From an uncultured bacterium (GTDB lineage Bacteria > Patescibacteriota > Gracilibacteria > Absconditabacterales > Absconditicoccaceae): 64,000 nucleotides of DNA. The notes beneath the pieces were generated by a model. That model did no database searches and was not told where the DNA came from. It saw nothing but the letters and a program-made list of their open reading frames with translations. The DNA is taken from the NCBI GenBank assembly GCA_947169045.1, contig CAMVOC010000004.1, forward strand, positions 1 to 64,000, read 5' to 3'. Positions within the stretch are counted from its first letter, which is position 1; every line of letters starts with the position of its first letter. This document shows, in pieces, positions 12,808 through 22,905 of this stretch. The position numbers were made by a program, and so were the translations under genes.

Positions 12808-13896
12808 ATGGCAAAAACGACAGCTTCACATCCTACACCACAAGGACTTCAAGACGCATTAGCAAACATCGAGAAACAGTTTGGGAAAGGAGCAGTGATT
12901 AGAATGGGGGATAGCTCCAGCTTTGGACTGGTAAATACATTTCACAGCGGATCGTATGTGCTAGACTTGATCTTAGGAGGGGGATATCCAGAGGGGAGAG
13001 TAGTTGAAATTTATGGGCCAGAATCTTCAGGGAAGACAACGATTGCTTTGCACGCTATCGCAGAAATCCAAAGAAAAGGCGAGCTCGCTGCTTTTATCGA
13101 TGCAGAACACGCTTTAGATCCACATTATGCACGTAAATTGGGCGTAGATATCGACAATTTATTACTTTCTCAGCCAGATTACGGAGAACAAGCACTGCAA
13201 ATCGCAGAAGAATTAGCAAAATCAGGGAAAATAAAGCTGATTGTTATCGACTCGGTAGCAGCGCTCGTACCACGTGCAGAGGTGGAAGGAGATATGGGGG
13301 ATAGTTATATGGGATTACAAGCGAGAATGATGTCACAAGGGCTCAGGAAACTTACTTCCGTATTGGCAAAGACGGGGACGACCTGCATTTTTATCAATCA
13401 AATCAGGATGAAAATCTGAGTACTCTTTGGAAACCCAGAGACGACTACAGGAGGGAATGCCCTTAAATTCTTCGCATCGCAGAGGATTGAAATCAGGAAA
13501 GGAGATAAAATCCTAGAAGACAAGGAGCAAATCGGTTACTTCGCAAAAGTAAAAATCGCCAAAAATAAGATCGCAGCACCATTCAAAACAGCAGAACTTC
13601 CTGTAAAACGAAAGATGGGATACGACAAAACCACGGATATCATTGAAGCGGGAGTATTGCTCAAGTTAATTACCAAAGCAGGAGCGTTCTACACTCTTGG
13701 AGACCAAAAATTTCAGGGGAAAGAAAAGCTTTCTCAATTCTTAGAAAGTGATTCTAAAGCATTAAGCGAGATATCCAAAAAAATTGAAGGAGCAATAAAA
13801 GAAATGAGAATGGGGAAAAAAGTCTTAGACGAAGAAGCATTTGATGATTTGGATGCAATTTCCGAGGAACTAGCTGGGATAGAGATTTCAGGATAA
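12808..13896 (+). CDS. recA: RecA recombinase
   Basis: The 362-aa product is a complete RecA: Walker [10 protein letters not shown], the [13 protein letters not shown] loop, GLQARMMSQ, the [10 protein letters not shown] loop and [14 protein letters not shown]. It polymerises on single-stranded DNA and drives strand exchange. UGA at 13417-13419 encodes the invariant Gly204 between NQIRMKI and [12 protein letters not shown], one of the cleanest proofs of UGA=Gly in the window. The C-terminus is acidic, as usual. ATG at 12808 gives the standard N-terminus. Confidence 0.98.
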
Positions 13897-13903
13897 TTTC
13901 CTC

Positions 13904-13931
13904 TTGACTTTTTAGAAATTTTGAGTATAAT
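13904..13931 (+). promoter_or_regulatory. TTGACT-N16-TATAAT promoter facing a short RNA
   Basis: TTGACT (13904-13909), a 16-nt spacer and TATAAT (13926-13931) form a near-perfect sigma-70-type promoter just after recA. The spacer and flanks are almost the same as those at 45682-45709. No forward-strand gene follows; the transcript would run antisense into the gene at 13946-14353. Confidence 0.75.
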
Positions 13932-13937
13932 AAAGAA

Positions 13938-14011
13938 TTATTAAACTAACAGAGGAGCAAAAGGACATGATTGTTTTCACTTTCAGAAAGGATCCACTCT
14001 TGCTCCTTTTT
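13938..14011 (+). ncRNA. Candidate small antisense RNA
   Basis: The predicted transcript begins about 7 nt after the TATAAT and ends in T residues (14007-14011). Its ends pair perfectly over 8 bp (AGGAGCAA at 13953-13960 with TTGCTCCT at 14000-14007). It covers the 3' end of the reverse-strand gene 13946-14353 in antisense. The hairpin loop is long (about 39 nt), so termination strength is uncertain. No known RNA family is recognised. Confidence 0.4.
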
Positions 14012-14353
14012 CGATAAGGAGAGAAAGCTGACTTCATCAAGTAAAACCATACTACCCGGGATAAATGAGATTTCCTGATGTATAAGTTGTTGCAAAAAAT
14101 CAAAAGAAGAGAGGTGTTTTCCTTTTCGTAAAGCCTTATTCGAAGAGACGTCTCCTGTTGCTAAAAACTCTTCAAGAGAAATCTGATCGTGAAGATATTC
14201 CCACCAAGCCTCAAAGACAAATCCCATCCTATGATGGATAATCAACGCGTTATCAAGATGCTGAGCAATAACTTCTGAAATTCCAGTAAAAGAAGAGATT
14301 TCTTCCTCTTGGAGTTCCAGGAGATTAAGGAGTAACGGGAAATATTGAGTCAT
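13946..14353 (-). CDS. Hypothetical protein downstream of SufD-like gene
   Basis: The product is 135 aa, starts at ATG 14353 and ends at UAG 13946-13948. It is mixed alpha-helical and hydrophilic, with LLELQEEEISSF near the start and SLSKKEQEWILSESEN near the end. There is no signal peptide and no recognisable family. It lies 55 nt after the SufD-like gene on the same strand and is probably the last gene of that operon. An opposing promoter (13904-13931) fires into its 3' end. Confidence 0.55.
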   Translation of the reverse strand: MTQYFPLLLNLLELQEEEISSFTGISEVIAQHLDNALIIHHRMGFVFEAWWEYLHDQISLEEFLATGDVSSNKALRKGKHLSSFDFLQQLIHQEISFIPGSMVLLDEVSFLSLSKKEQEWILSESENNHVLLLLC

Positions 14354-14408
14354 CAGTGGTGGAGAAATAAATAAAATAATGAGAAAACAGCTTTTTAAAC
14401 TTTTTGAA

Positions 14409-15038
14409 TTACGTAGAAGATTCAGGAGAGAAAAGAAGGTCATGGAAGTCAAAACCTTGTACCTTCCCCATAATCATATTCCCATAACTCTCCAAGATCA
14501 ATTGTTGCGCAGCTTCCAACGATAATCCTTTGCTTTGCAAATAAAAAAGATGCTCAGACGAAATTCTATGCACTTTAGCACCATGAGAAGCCTTAACATC
14601 AGGCGACTCTACTTGTAAAATAGGTTGTAAGGCAGTATACTTCGCCCCATCCAGAAGCACAGCATCCTCAAGCAAATGAGCTTCCACGTGATGAACATCT
14701 TTTGAAATATGAATTGCCCCCTGCATTTGTACATGAGCACCTTGAGCCTGGAGAGAAATCAAATGCACATCAAGGTGTACGTTTGAAGCAGAAATATCAG
14801 CATGTACCTTGACGGTACTCTCACTGTGAGAAATCGCAGGGACTAAAACAAAGACCTCTCCATGGGTTTCTGGTATGTCTGCATAAATTTGGAGGTCTAA
14901 ACACGCATTTCTAACAAAAAACACTGAAACAGAATCAGTTTGCTCTGTCAAGTGAAGCGTCCTTTGTGCCTCAGTATCTTGAATCACTTCGTACGGATTA
15001 TTCGGCTTCTCGACCGTATTCTGCGTAGACATTTTCAT
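14409..15038 (-). CDS. SufD/SufB-family Fe-S assembly protein (short)
   Basis: The product is 209 aa and contains the C-terminal half of the SufBD core: LDGAKYTALQPILQVESPDV, then KASHGAKVHRISSEHLFYL and the helix GLSLEAAQQLILESYG. SufD normally has 400 or more residues; here only a short beta-helix precedes the conserved end. SufD pairs with SufB (53821-55209 here) in the SufBCD Fe-S scaffold. The start is ATG 15038 or 15032. It sits in a reverse-strand run with rsmE and a small membrane protein rather than with sufB. Confidence 0.75.
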   Translation of the reverse strand: MKMSTQNTVEKPNNPYEVIQDTEAQRTLHLTEQTDSVSVFFVRNACLDLQIYADIPETHGEVFVLVPAISHSESTVKVHADISASNVHLDVHLISLQAQGAHVQMQGAIHISKDVHHVEAHLLEDAVLLDGAKYTALQPILQVESPDVKASHGAKVHRISSEHLFYLQSKGLSLEAAQQLILESYGNMIMGKVQGFDFHDLLFSPESST

Positions 15039-15051
15039 ATCAATTTTCGCT

Positions 15052-15270
15052 TCAATTAAAAAACTCCTGTAAATTTTGATAATACTGATTCTCAAACGTA
15101 TCTTCAGCAGATCCACTTACCCCTTCTAGGCTCGTTGACTCAGCAGGAAGAGAAACGGACGTTGAGCTTTCTGGAGCATGTACCGGATGCCTCCAGCAAA
15201 AGATCCCAATCGCTACCAGCAAAATAAAAAGAAGACAAAAAAGCAGAAGCTTACGTGGAGATGTTTTCAT
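15052..15270 (-). CDS. Small single-pass membrane protein
   Basis: The product is 72 aa with one transmembrane helix near the N-terminus (LLLFCLLFILLVAIGIFCW) after a basic MKTSPRK start, then a Ser/Glu-rich tail. The orientation is probably N-in with the tail outside. It ends 13 nt before the SufD-like start, so the two are likely cotranscribed. No family is recognised. Confidence 0.6.
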   Translation of the reverse strand: MKTSPRKLLLFCLLFILLVAIGIFCWRHPVHAPESSTSVSLPAESTSLEGVSGSAEDTFENQYYQNLQEFFN

Positions 15271-15327
15271 CGTCATAAAAGACTAAGAAATAAAAGAACA
15301 TATTGCTTTCCCGCAGGTACTGCGGAA

Positions 15328-16083
15328 TTAGGGGAGAAGAAGGGAAGAGGTGGGTTTATCATTGTCGTTATGATGACAAAGGAATCGTCCTCCAACAATT
15401 GCAGCCGTCTCCATTCTTAGGACGGTGGATCAGAGAGAAACTACGTGAACACTAGGAAAGAGCGAATAATCCGATGCAGTTAATCCGCCCTCAGGGCCAA
15501 TCACACCTACAGATGCACGTGTTGCCTGAGAGTCAGCATCACAAGCGCAACTTTTAGAATCTTCTTTTTTATCAAAGATTACGATCTCTTTGTCTGCGAT
15601 AAGAGAAGGAATACGCTCTGGTTCTATGTAGGAAATCTCAGGAAATTTCCATCACCAGGACTGTTCAACGGCTTCTTTAGCAATTTTTAATAAACGTTGA
15701 TGTTTATGAGGATTTCGTCTAGTGATGATACTTCTTTCTGCGGGTCGAAATAGAAGGTGAGAGACGCCGATTTCAGTAAGTTTTTGAGCAATAAGTTCAG
15801 CTTTCTCCCATTTATTGGGCATTGCAACTAGCATGGAAATTTCACGTGTTGTTTTTGCTGGTGGGAGCATCTCTTCCAAAATATTCCCTTCAAGACGCGT
15901 ATCGCTCCGTTCTCCAATTTGCACATGATACCTCACTTCAGCTTTTTCTTTCTTTTGCACAAAAATCTCATCACCAATCTTCATTCTCAAAACTTTACGA
16001 AGTTGTGAGAGCAAATCTGGCACATCAGACAAAAAAATCTGATTCCCTTTCACGACCAACTGATCAACTAAGAATAATTGCAT
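15328..16083 (-). CDS. rsmE: 16S rRNA (uracil-1498-N3)-methyltransferase
   Basis: The 251-aa product is a SPOUT methyltransferase of the RsmE family. It has the PUA-like N-terminus (LSQLRKVLRMKIGDEI), the middle segment KAELIAQKLTEIGVS, PAERS, EAVEQSWG, and the knot motifs GVIGPEGGLT and LRMETAAIVG. It methylates U1498 of 16S rRNA at the decoding site. UGA codons at 15652-15654 and 15430-15432 are Gly; without them the SAM-binding knot would be lost. The ATG at 16083 matches the family start. Confidence 0.92.
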
Positions 16084-16141
16084 CAAGAAAGCATATTTTT
16101 TCGCTTGCAAAATGCAATGTTTTTCGTACGCTTATCGCACC

Positions 16142-16606
16142 ATGAAAACTTCAGAGCAACAACAACTGTACACGCTTCTTGCTAATCGAGAAGAGAATAA
16201 AAAGGTGATACCTACATTTTCGGATTTAACGACACATCCGATTTTTTGAGCAACCTTTGCTGCAATGAATCCTCAGCAAAAGCAGGAAGTACAAGAACTG
16301 ATCAATGAATATATCGCCACTCGCGTCCCACAGTTCAATAAAACCAAGTGAGGACAACTTTTTTTAAGATTTTTTGAATCTCAGCCAGAGATATTTCGAC
16401 GTTTTAGAGAATTAAATGAAAACGAGCAAACCGTAGCAACGCCAGAATTTCAAACCATAGGAAAACAAGTAGAACAAGAGCTTTTCAGACTAGAGGGGAT
16501 CCTGACCGACAAAATGATCAATCAAGAAAAAGGGCTCGACAAAGTAGTCGACGCCTTTTATGCTATTGTGTACCTCTTTTTTCCAAGATTTAATTTTGTA
16601 GAATAG
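16142..16606 (+). CDS. Hypothetical helical protein
   Basis: The product is 154 aa and is only seen when two UGA codons are read as Gly (in HPIFGATF and in NKTKGGQLFLRFF). It starts at ATG 16142 and ends at UAG 16604-16606. It is mostly amphipathic helix, with no signal peptide or membrane segment. The C-terminus FYAIVYLFFPRFNFVE is hydrophobic. The family is not recognised. Confidence 0.6.
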
Positions 16607-16642
16607 CAAGCAGCACGCTTGCCAAAATATCCAAGAGAGGTA

Positions 16643-17359
16643 CTAAAAATTTCTAAAGACTTCTTGGAGTTGATGCTGTTTTTGTAGAGCTTTTTGAGCT
16701 TCTTCTTTCTCTTTTCTGATTTTATTTGCCAAATCAGTAATTAAAAGACTGAATTTATCGATTTTTTCCTTGATCAAGACGTTATCCGTAGCTTCTATGC
16801 CATCCGTTCCAGGGAGGGAATAAAGCTTTTCTTCGTCGACCAAGATTTCCAAGGTGTTGACTGTCTTATCATATACAAATTGTAACAAATGCTCATCTTC
16901 TTCCTCAGAACCGGTAGTGGAGATAACCTTTTTGATAAAGAGTTCAATAGTTGAAGGATCGTCTTCATCCTCATCAAATAAAGATACTTGATAATCTACG
17001 GTTTGATTTGGTGTTTTTTGCCCTATAAGAGAAAATCCTTCCTCATCTCCAGAGAGTTGTATGACTTCTCTTGTTTGATCAATCAAGCCTAAAAATGCTG
17101 AAATTTCTGCATCTTTTTCGCTTTCATGATGTTCTTCGCTTCCTTCATCTCATTCATTCTCTTCTACATGATCATACGCAGGAATACTAGATTCAGGCTG
17201 GTTAGGTAAAGGAGCGTCGTTAACGTCCGCATGAGTATCTTCAAGAGGCGTAACGTCCAAAGAAGCTGGATCAAATCCATCTCCTCATCCAAACATAACA
17301 GAGGAAGATTGAGCTTGATCTTGAGTAGATTGCTGTTGTGCAGTAGTTTGATCTGGCAT
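16643..17359 (-). CDS. Acidic hypothetical protein
   Basis: The product is 238 aa. Residues 1-90 are Gln/Asp/Pro/Ser-rich and look disordered, with two UGA-coded Gly (one inside a Gly-Gly-Gly run). An acidic ordered part follows (FSLIGQKTPNQTVDYQVSLF) and a C-terminal coiled coil rich in K, E and Q. There are no membrane segments. It lies opposite its neighbours and has no recognised family. Confidence 0.6.
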
Positions 17360-17534
17360 GATTACTCTAAAAAAGAGATAAAAAATATCCTACCTCAAGT
17401 ATAAGGATTTTCGGTACAAAAATCAAAAAAATCAATTGCAATTGCTCTCGAAAATCATACAATACTCAGGCTGTGCTTATTTTAATAGCATCAGCTTTTT
17501 ATTCTTAATTGTTTAAGTACTAATGGGAGAAGAA

Positions 17535-17897
17535 ATGGTAATCAGCAAAACGAAATTATTCGTTTGAGGGCTGGATCGAGGAATGAGAGGAATTCACCTC
17601 AGAGAAGAATTTGAACCTTATGGAGAAGTTGTATTTGCCAAAGTAAATTTGGACAGAGAAACTGGTCGTAGTAAGGGATTTGGATTTGTAGAATTCGCAA
17701 ACGAAGAAGGTGCTGCAAGAGCACAAAGAGAAATGGATGGAAAAGAAGTAAAAGGAAGAAGTATTAAAGTAGATTTCGCAAAAGAAGATCCTACTAAAAT
17801 GTATAAAAGAGAAGCATCAGCTCCAGTAAATACGCCAGCTCCAGCTCCACAAGAGGCTGAAGATGACGAAACAGTTGTTGATGAAAATGTTTTCTAA
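17535..17897 (+). CDS. RRM-type RNA-binding protein
   Basis: The 120-aa product is a single RRM domain: RNP2 as TKLFVGGL, where the first Gly is UGA, and RNP1 as SKGFGFVEF, followed by a short A/P-rich acidic tail. Bacterial proteins of this type bind RNA and often act in cold adaptation. CGA at 17577-17579 follows GGLD, where the family has Trp (GGLSW), in line with CGA=Trp. A GGGAGA box 4 nt upstream favours ATG 17535 over ATG 17523. A strong terminator follows. Confidence 0.93.
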
Positions 17898-17910
17898 AGA
17901 ACTTTTATCT

Positions 17911-17943
17911 AAAAAACTCCCGAAAAATACGGGAGTTTTTTTG
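17911..17943 (+). terminator. Intrinsic terminator of the RRM gene
   Basis: An AAAAACTCCCG arm pairs with CGGGAGTTTTT around an AAAAATA loop, and the helix runs into a T tract. Confidence 0.9.
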
Positions 17944-17968
17944 CATTAAAAAAATTTTTAAGTATAAT
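17941..17968 (+). promoter_or_regulatory. Promoter for the acyltransferase/acyl-ACP synthetase gene
   Basis: TTGCAT (17941-17946) and TATAAT (17963-17968) are spaced by 16 nt. The leader to the ATG at 18091 is about 115 nt. Confidence 0.6.
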
Positions 17969-18090
17969 GTAAGTACGAGTACTACATCCATCTTGATGAA
18001 GAAGAAAATACGAGTAAAGGACTTATCTAAAAATGCATAAAGAACATCAAGAGGTACAATCAAAATTTACCTTTAACAAAAGAGAAAATC

Positions 18091-20715
18091 ATGAAATATG
18101 TAGGTAGCTTTCTTCGTCGACTACTATCATTTCGTTATGAACTATCCATAAAAGGGGAGAACCTCCTAAAAACAGGTAAAACAAGGCTGGTACTACCATC
18201 CCATGTTGCTTTAGTAGACCCGCTCATTATTACTGCATTGTTTTCATCTCAGGGGACTCTGCGCCCTTTAGCTTCAAGAAAATATTTTGATAGATGGCGA
18301 GTGCGTCCTTTTTTTAAGTTAGTAAAAGCTGTCCCTGTAGAGGAATTTGACCATGATAAGGGCTCTGCTCATGATGCAGAAGAGATGATGGAACAAGTGC
18401 ATACCTATTTAGCTCAGCATCAAAGCATTCTCCTGTATCCTCAAGGAGAACTTGCAGCACAAGGATACCAATCTATCGTAGGGAAAAGATCAGCTTTTTT
18501 GGCTGCTAAACATCTTCCAGCTGATACACAAATCATTACGGTAACGATTCGTTGATTGCGAGGTTCTCGTTCATCAAGGGCGCGAAACGGGAAATGACCT
18601 CAGCTTTTTCCATTTCTTATACGTGGAGGCCTTTCTCTCCTTGCAAACCTGTTTATCTTTACTCCAAAACGCAAGGTGGAAATTACAATTCACGATGCTA
18701 CTACAGAGCTTAAAAAAGTAGCAAATAAAGGAATAGACGCTTTCAATAGCCAATTAGAAAAGATTTATAACGCTGAGGGAGAAGAACCAATTCAATACGT
18801 CTCCGCATTAGCTCGATGCAATACCGTAAAAAACCGCAAAACACCGATGCATATTGTCGGATCGAGAGAAAGCTTGAGGAAACAGGGAGATTATTCTGCT
18901 ATAAAATACCCAGAAAAGACGCTTGATGTTATCCTAACAACGTTGCGCAAGATTAAAGAAGATCCGTCACTCACGGTAACCCTCAATACCAATCTTGTAC
19001 TGGATCTATTCCTCGATTCATTAGATATGGTAGAGGTAAAAAGTGCAATTACAAACCACTTCCCGACGGCCTCAAATCCGCCTCTGATGGACATAAAAAC
19101 GGTGGGGGACCTTGTCTTGATGGCGATGGGGCAGACACCACTGCAGGAGAATCTCAAACCGTGTGAACGGAATTTCTTGAGCAATCCTACCCCGATTACT
19201 AAGGCGTTTTTACAGCGTTATGATACGAATGCAAACATCCTAGAAGTAATGAAAAAAAGTTTTAAAAATCTGAAAAATACATCGGTATGCTACGACCAAT
19301 TATTTGGAGTACAGTCTACGAAAGATTTTTTGATGAAAGCATATCTGATTGCGGGAATATTACGCAAATTGCCAGATAAAAATATCGGAATTTTACTCCC
19401 TTCGTTATCGGCCACTTCAATGCTAGTGGTTGCGTGTTATCTCGCAGAGAAAATCCCTGTAATGCTCAATCGAACCCAGTCAAAAGAAGGATTTAAACAT
19501 TGCTTAAAAGTGCAGGAAGTGAAAGTAATTCTCACTGCAAAATCCTTTTTTCAAAAGATTCAAACCCCTCGACTAAAAAAATACGAAATGACATATGTTG
19601 AAGAGCTTTTAAAAGATATTTCCATGCGAAGAAAAGTTTCTGCGTTCGTACAAGCACGTAGAGGTAAAATCCCAGAAAAACTCGATGAAACCGCAGTAGT
19701 ACTGTTTACCTCGGGGAGTGAGGCATTGCCAAAAGCCGTAGCATTAACGCATCAAAATATTTTGAGTGATATTGCCGGAGCTTTAGGACGTATCAAAATT
19801 AGACAAGATGACGTACTATTGGCATTTTTACCGCCATTTCATAGCTTTTGATTCACTGTAAATACGATTTTGCCTCTCGTTACAGGGGTTCGTAGTGTCA
19901 ATACGCCAGATCCCAATGATACATTTCAGCTATCTAGTTTAATAGCTCACACGAAAGTGACGGTGATTACCTCGACTCCCACATTTTTCAAACAAATGCT
20001 TGAAGCATCTCATAAAGACCAACTGACGACCTTGCGCTTGGTGATGACCGGAGCAGAGAAAGCGCCAGAAGAATTATTAGATCTCATGAAACAAAAGACA
20101 GAAAAAACTGAACTCCTCGAAGGATACGGGATTACCGAGTGTAGTCCGATTATTTCAGTAGGTCAAAAACCGGGGAATGTAGGTTTACCAGTCGTAGGGG
20201 CAAAAATCTTAATTTTAAGCCAAGAAACAGAGCAAGAAGTGAAGACAGGAGAGGAGGGGATGATTTATGTCTCTGGACCTTTTGTTTTTAATGGATATGT
20301 AGATCCGACATTAGAATCGCCATTTCAGACGATTAATGGGAAAAAATTCTACAAAACAGGAGATATAGGATACTTAGATCGCGAGGGGAATCTGCATATT
20401 TCAGGGAGACTCAAAAGATTCGTAAAAATTGCAGGAGAAATGATTTCTATCCCAGCGATTGAAGAAGTGCTACAAAAAAAGTATGCTAGTGAAACGTTAC
20501 AAATAGCTTTAGAAGCTAAAGAAAAAGCTGATGGGACCGCAACGTTCGTTGTGTTTGCGACAAAAAAATTGGAAACAAAAGCAATCAATAGCTTTCTTCG
20601 TCAGGAAGGAATTTCTAACCTCGTAAAAATTTCCAAGGTAAAAGTCATAGAAGAAATACCTCTCTTATGAACGGGGAAGGCCGATTTTATGAAGTTAAGA
20701 GAGATGATTGATTAA
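18091..20715 (+). CDS. Acyltransferase-ACP-acyl-ACP synthetase fusion (Aas-like)
   Basis: The 874-aa product has three parts. Residues ~1-200 are a PlsC-type acyltransferase with the HX4D motif in PSHVALVDP, LYPQGE, and GLWGS (the W is CGA). Residues ~260-350 look like an acyl carrier protein: DLFLDSLDMVEVKSAI has the phosphopantetheine-type DSL and is followed by IKTVGDLV. Residues ~370-870 are an AMP-forming ligase with FTSGSEALPKAVALTHQN, EGYGITECSP, KTGDIGYLD and GRLKRFVKIAGEMIS. E. coli Aas re-acylates lysophospholipids with activated exogenous fatty acids; a built-in ACP is unusual. Four UGA are Gly. Confidence 0.88.
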
Positions 20716-21545
20716 TTTTGCAATAAGTCTGCACCATAATGAATGACGAAATAATATCTCTTCCTTGCGGTGTCGATAGAGATTCCTATTCATATCCGAG
20801 AAAATTGTTTACTCACGATGGCTTTATAATGAGACCCTCCTTTTTCTTTCTCTGACATAAAAAAATCCCAAGAACCACGCATGGCTTTCAGCAAATCATC
20901 AGTACAGTCAGCTTTATTACACTTATAATATCCTCGTCCCACACTTTCAGAAAAAACATCGTTTACAAAGGTAACATCGTGCTGAGCAAACCAATTTTTA
21001 ATACTTTGAACGTTATAATACGCGGTATCTGGCGCTCTAGTATGCGTATTTACAGTTCTTGCTTCGTCACGAAGACTTTCAGACCAGATATGAGCTGATC
21101 TCTCTAACTCGCTATGATACGAATAACTAGGTAATCATACGCTGTTGCGCTCTTGATTATGCCAGTCCAAAAATGCATTTCTCACTCTTTCACTATCAAC
21201 ATTCGGAAGAGAAAAATAAGTCTGATTAGTACTTGGCTTTATGGCTTGTGCTTTTAATCCAGCTAATGTCTGATTTCCCTGAAGAATCAGTACTCTATTC
21301 TGAGTATACGTACTGAGCTCAGCAAAAGTATCTGCGTATTGAGACGTAGTAAAACTTGGAGTATTGAGGAGAGTAGTGAGGGATTGTACAAAAGAAATTT
21401 GTTGATTAAGAGTAGGTCTTTTTGCGGTTGCAGAATCAATAGCTGAGATAAAACCTTCAATCTCTATGGCTTGAGTAACAGTACTTTGAACTCCTAAAAT
21501 CAGTAAAAAAGTTAAGAATTTTCAGAGGTATTTATAAAAAGACAT
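20712..21545 (-). CDS. Secreted CAP/SCP-domain protein
   Basis: The product is 277 aa with a signal peptide (hydrophobic FLTFLLILGVQSTVTQA). The C-terminal ~150 residues are a CAP domain: FLDWHNQERNSVGLPSYSY, HSELERSAHIWSESLRDEA, HYKAIVSKQF, IGIGISID and YYFVIHYG. It is the last gene of a reverse-strand run that begins with the penicillin-binding protein, which suggests a cell-envelope role. Its UAA overlaps the stop of the convergent Aas-like gene. The activity of bacterial CAP proteins is poorly known. Confidence 0.82.
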
Positions 21546-21570
21546 CAGCAAGGGGAGTAAAGATAAAAGC

Positions 21571-21858
21571 CTATCTAACCGCATGTTGACTGGTATCGGC
21601 AATAACAACCGATTCTATGGTAGCATCCAATAATCCTAAACTTGGTCCATAAAGATCTGAATTAGTGATTTTCTCTCGATTTTTCTGTTTAAGCTCGAGA
21701 ATATCAGCTTTTACAATCCTATAGCTAAAATTGGTATTATCTAGGCTGTTATTTGCTTTCCTAAGAAAATACCCTTCAGTAGAGGCCTTATTAATTAGTA
21801 AAATATATAATAATGCACATCAAATGACTCCAATAAACAACAACAAAATCTGAATCAT
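21571..21858 (-). CDS. FtsL-like small membrane protein
   Basis: The product is 95 aa with one N-terminal transmembrane helix (LLLFIGVIGCALLYILLI) followed by a short helical segment (FSYRIVKADILELKQKN), the layout of FtsL/DivIC. It lies between rsmH and a CAP gene in a run that includes the PBP, where division loci normally place ftsL. FtsL sequences diverge too far for certainty, so the call rests on topology and position. One UGA encodes a Gly inside the membrane helix. Confidence 0.55.
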
Positions 21859-21993
21859 TGTCACGAACTCCTTATGATTTCTATAGATTGTTAGCCCACT
21901 TTTGTAGAATCTATGGAACCTCCCTTCCCAATGGAGCACTAAAAGTTTCATACGACTAAGTAACAAATAAATTCAGCGTCTAGAATACTACAT

Positions 21994-22905
21994 CTAGATT
22001 CTTTCTATAATTCTCAGTTTGGCACTACGAGCTGCCTTATTTCTCTGAATTTCACTATATTGAGGCATAATAACTTTTTTATTCACCAGGCGGAAACCTC
22101 AGTCATCAGCAAGTGACTTAAACGCAGTTTTCACCATACGATCTTCGATGCTATGATAAGTAATAATACTACAGCGTCCCCCACAAGATACGACTTTCCC
22201 AAGCTTTTTCAAGAAGATTTCAAGCTGAAGTAATTCTTGATTAGTTTCAATACGTAGTACCTGAAAAACTACAGCAATCTTTTTTTGATTAAAATGAAGA
22301 CGAGAAAGAAGATCAAAAAGCTGAAAAGTAGTTTCGATAGGTTGCTTTTTTCTAGTTTCAATAAGAGCTTTTGTGATATATTCCGCCGTTTTTGGAGAGA
22401 AATCACCGTAAATGGTCAGAATTTTTTCTAATTTTTCTTTAGGATACGTAGCGATAATGTCTTTTGCACTAACACTTCCATCATTACGAAACCTCATATC
22501 CAAAGGAGCATCCACCTTGATAGAGAACCCTCTCTCTCCATCCTTGAAATGCTCGAGATTCACGCCTAAATCCAAAAGCACGAAATCAAAAAGCCCATAT
22601 TTTTCAGCTCGCAAATCAATATTCGCATAAGAGTCGAGGATCGGAGTAATGAAATCTTTCCATGGAGCAGTAAAATGAAGCCCTTTATCCATGATTTTTT
22701 TATCTACATCGCAGGCAAGCACGCGAGGCGTGGAAGACATACGAGACAAAAAATATTCCATATGACCGCCATGCCCAAAGGTCCCATCAAAAATCAACTC
22801 ACAAGTCTCAGGTAAATGCTCAAAAATCTCCCTCGCAAGCACGGGAATATGGCGAAGTGGTTGAGGAGCTGGAGATGCTGATTCAGAGTGCAGGGCAGAT
22901 CACAT
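21994..22905 (-). CDS. rsmH: 16S rRNA (cytosine-1402-N4)-methyltransferase
   Basis: The 303-aa product is RsmH (MraW). It has RHIPVLAREIFEHL at the N-terminus, FDGTFGHGGHMEYFL (SAM motif), DFVLLDLGVNLEHF, DAPLDMRF, QVLRIETNQELLQLE, IITYHSIEDRMVK and the C-terminal NKAARSAKLRIIER. UGA at the second codon and at 22099-22101 are Gly. The ATG overlaps the PBP stop as TAATG, so translation is probably coupled. It is a classic dcw-cluster gene. Confidence 0.95.
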
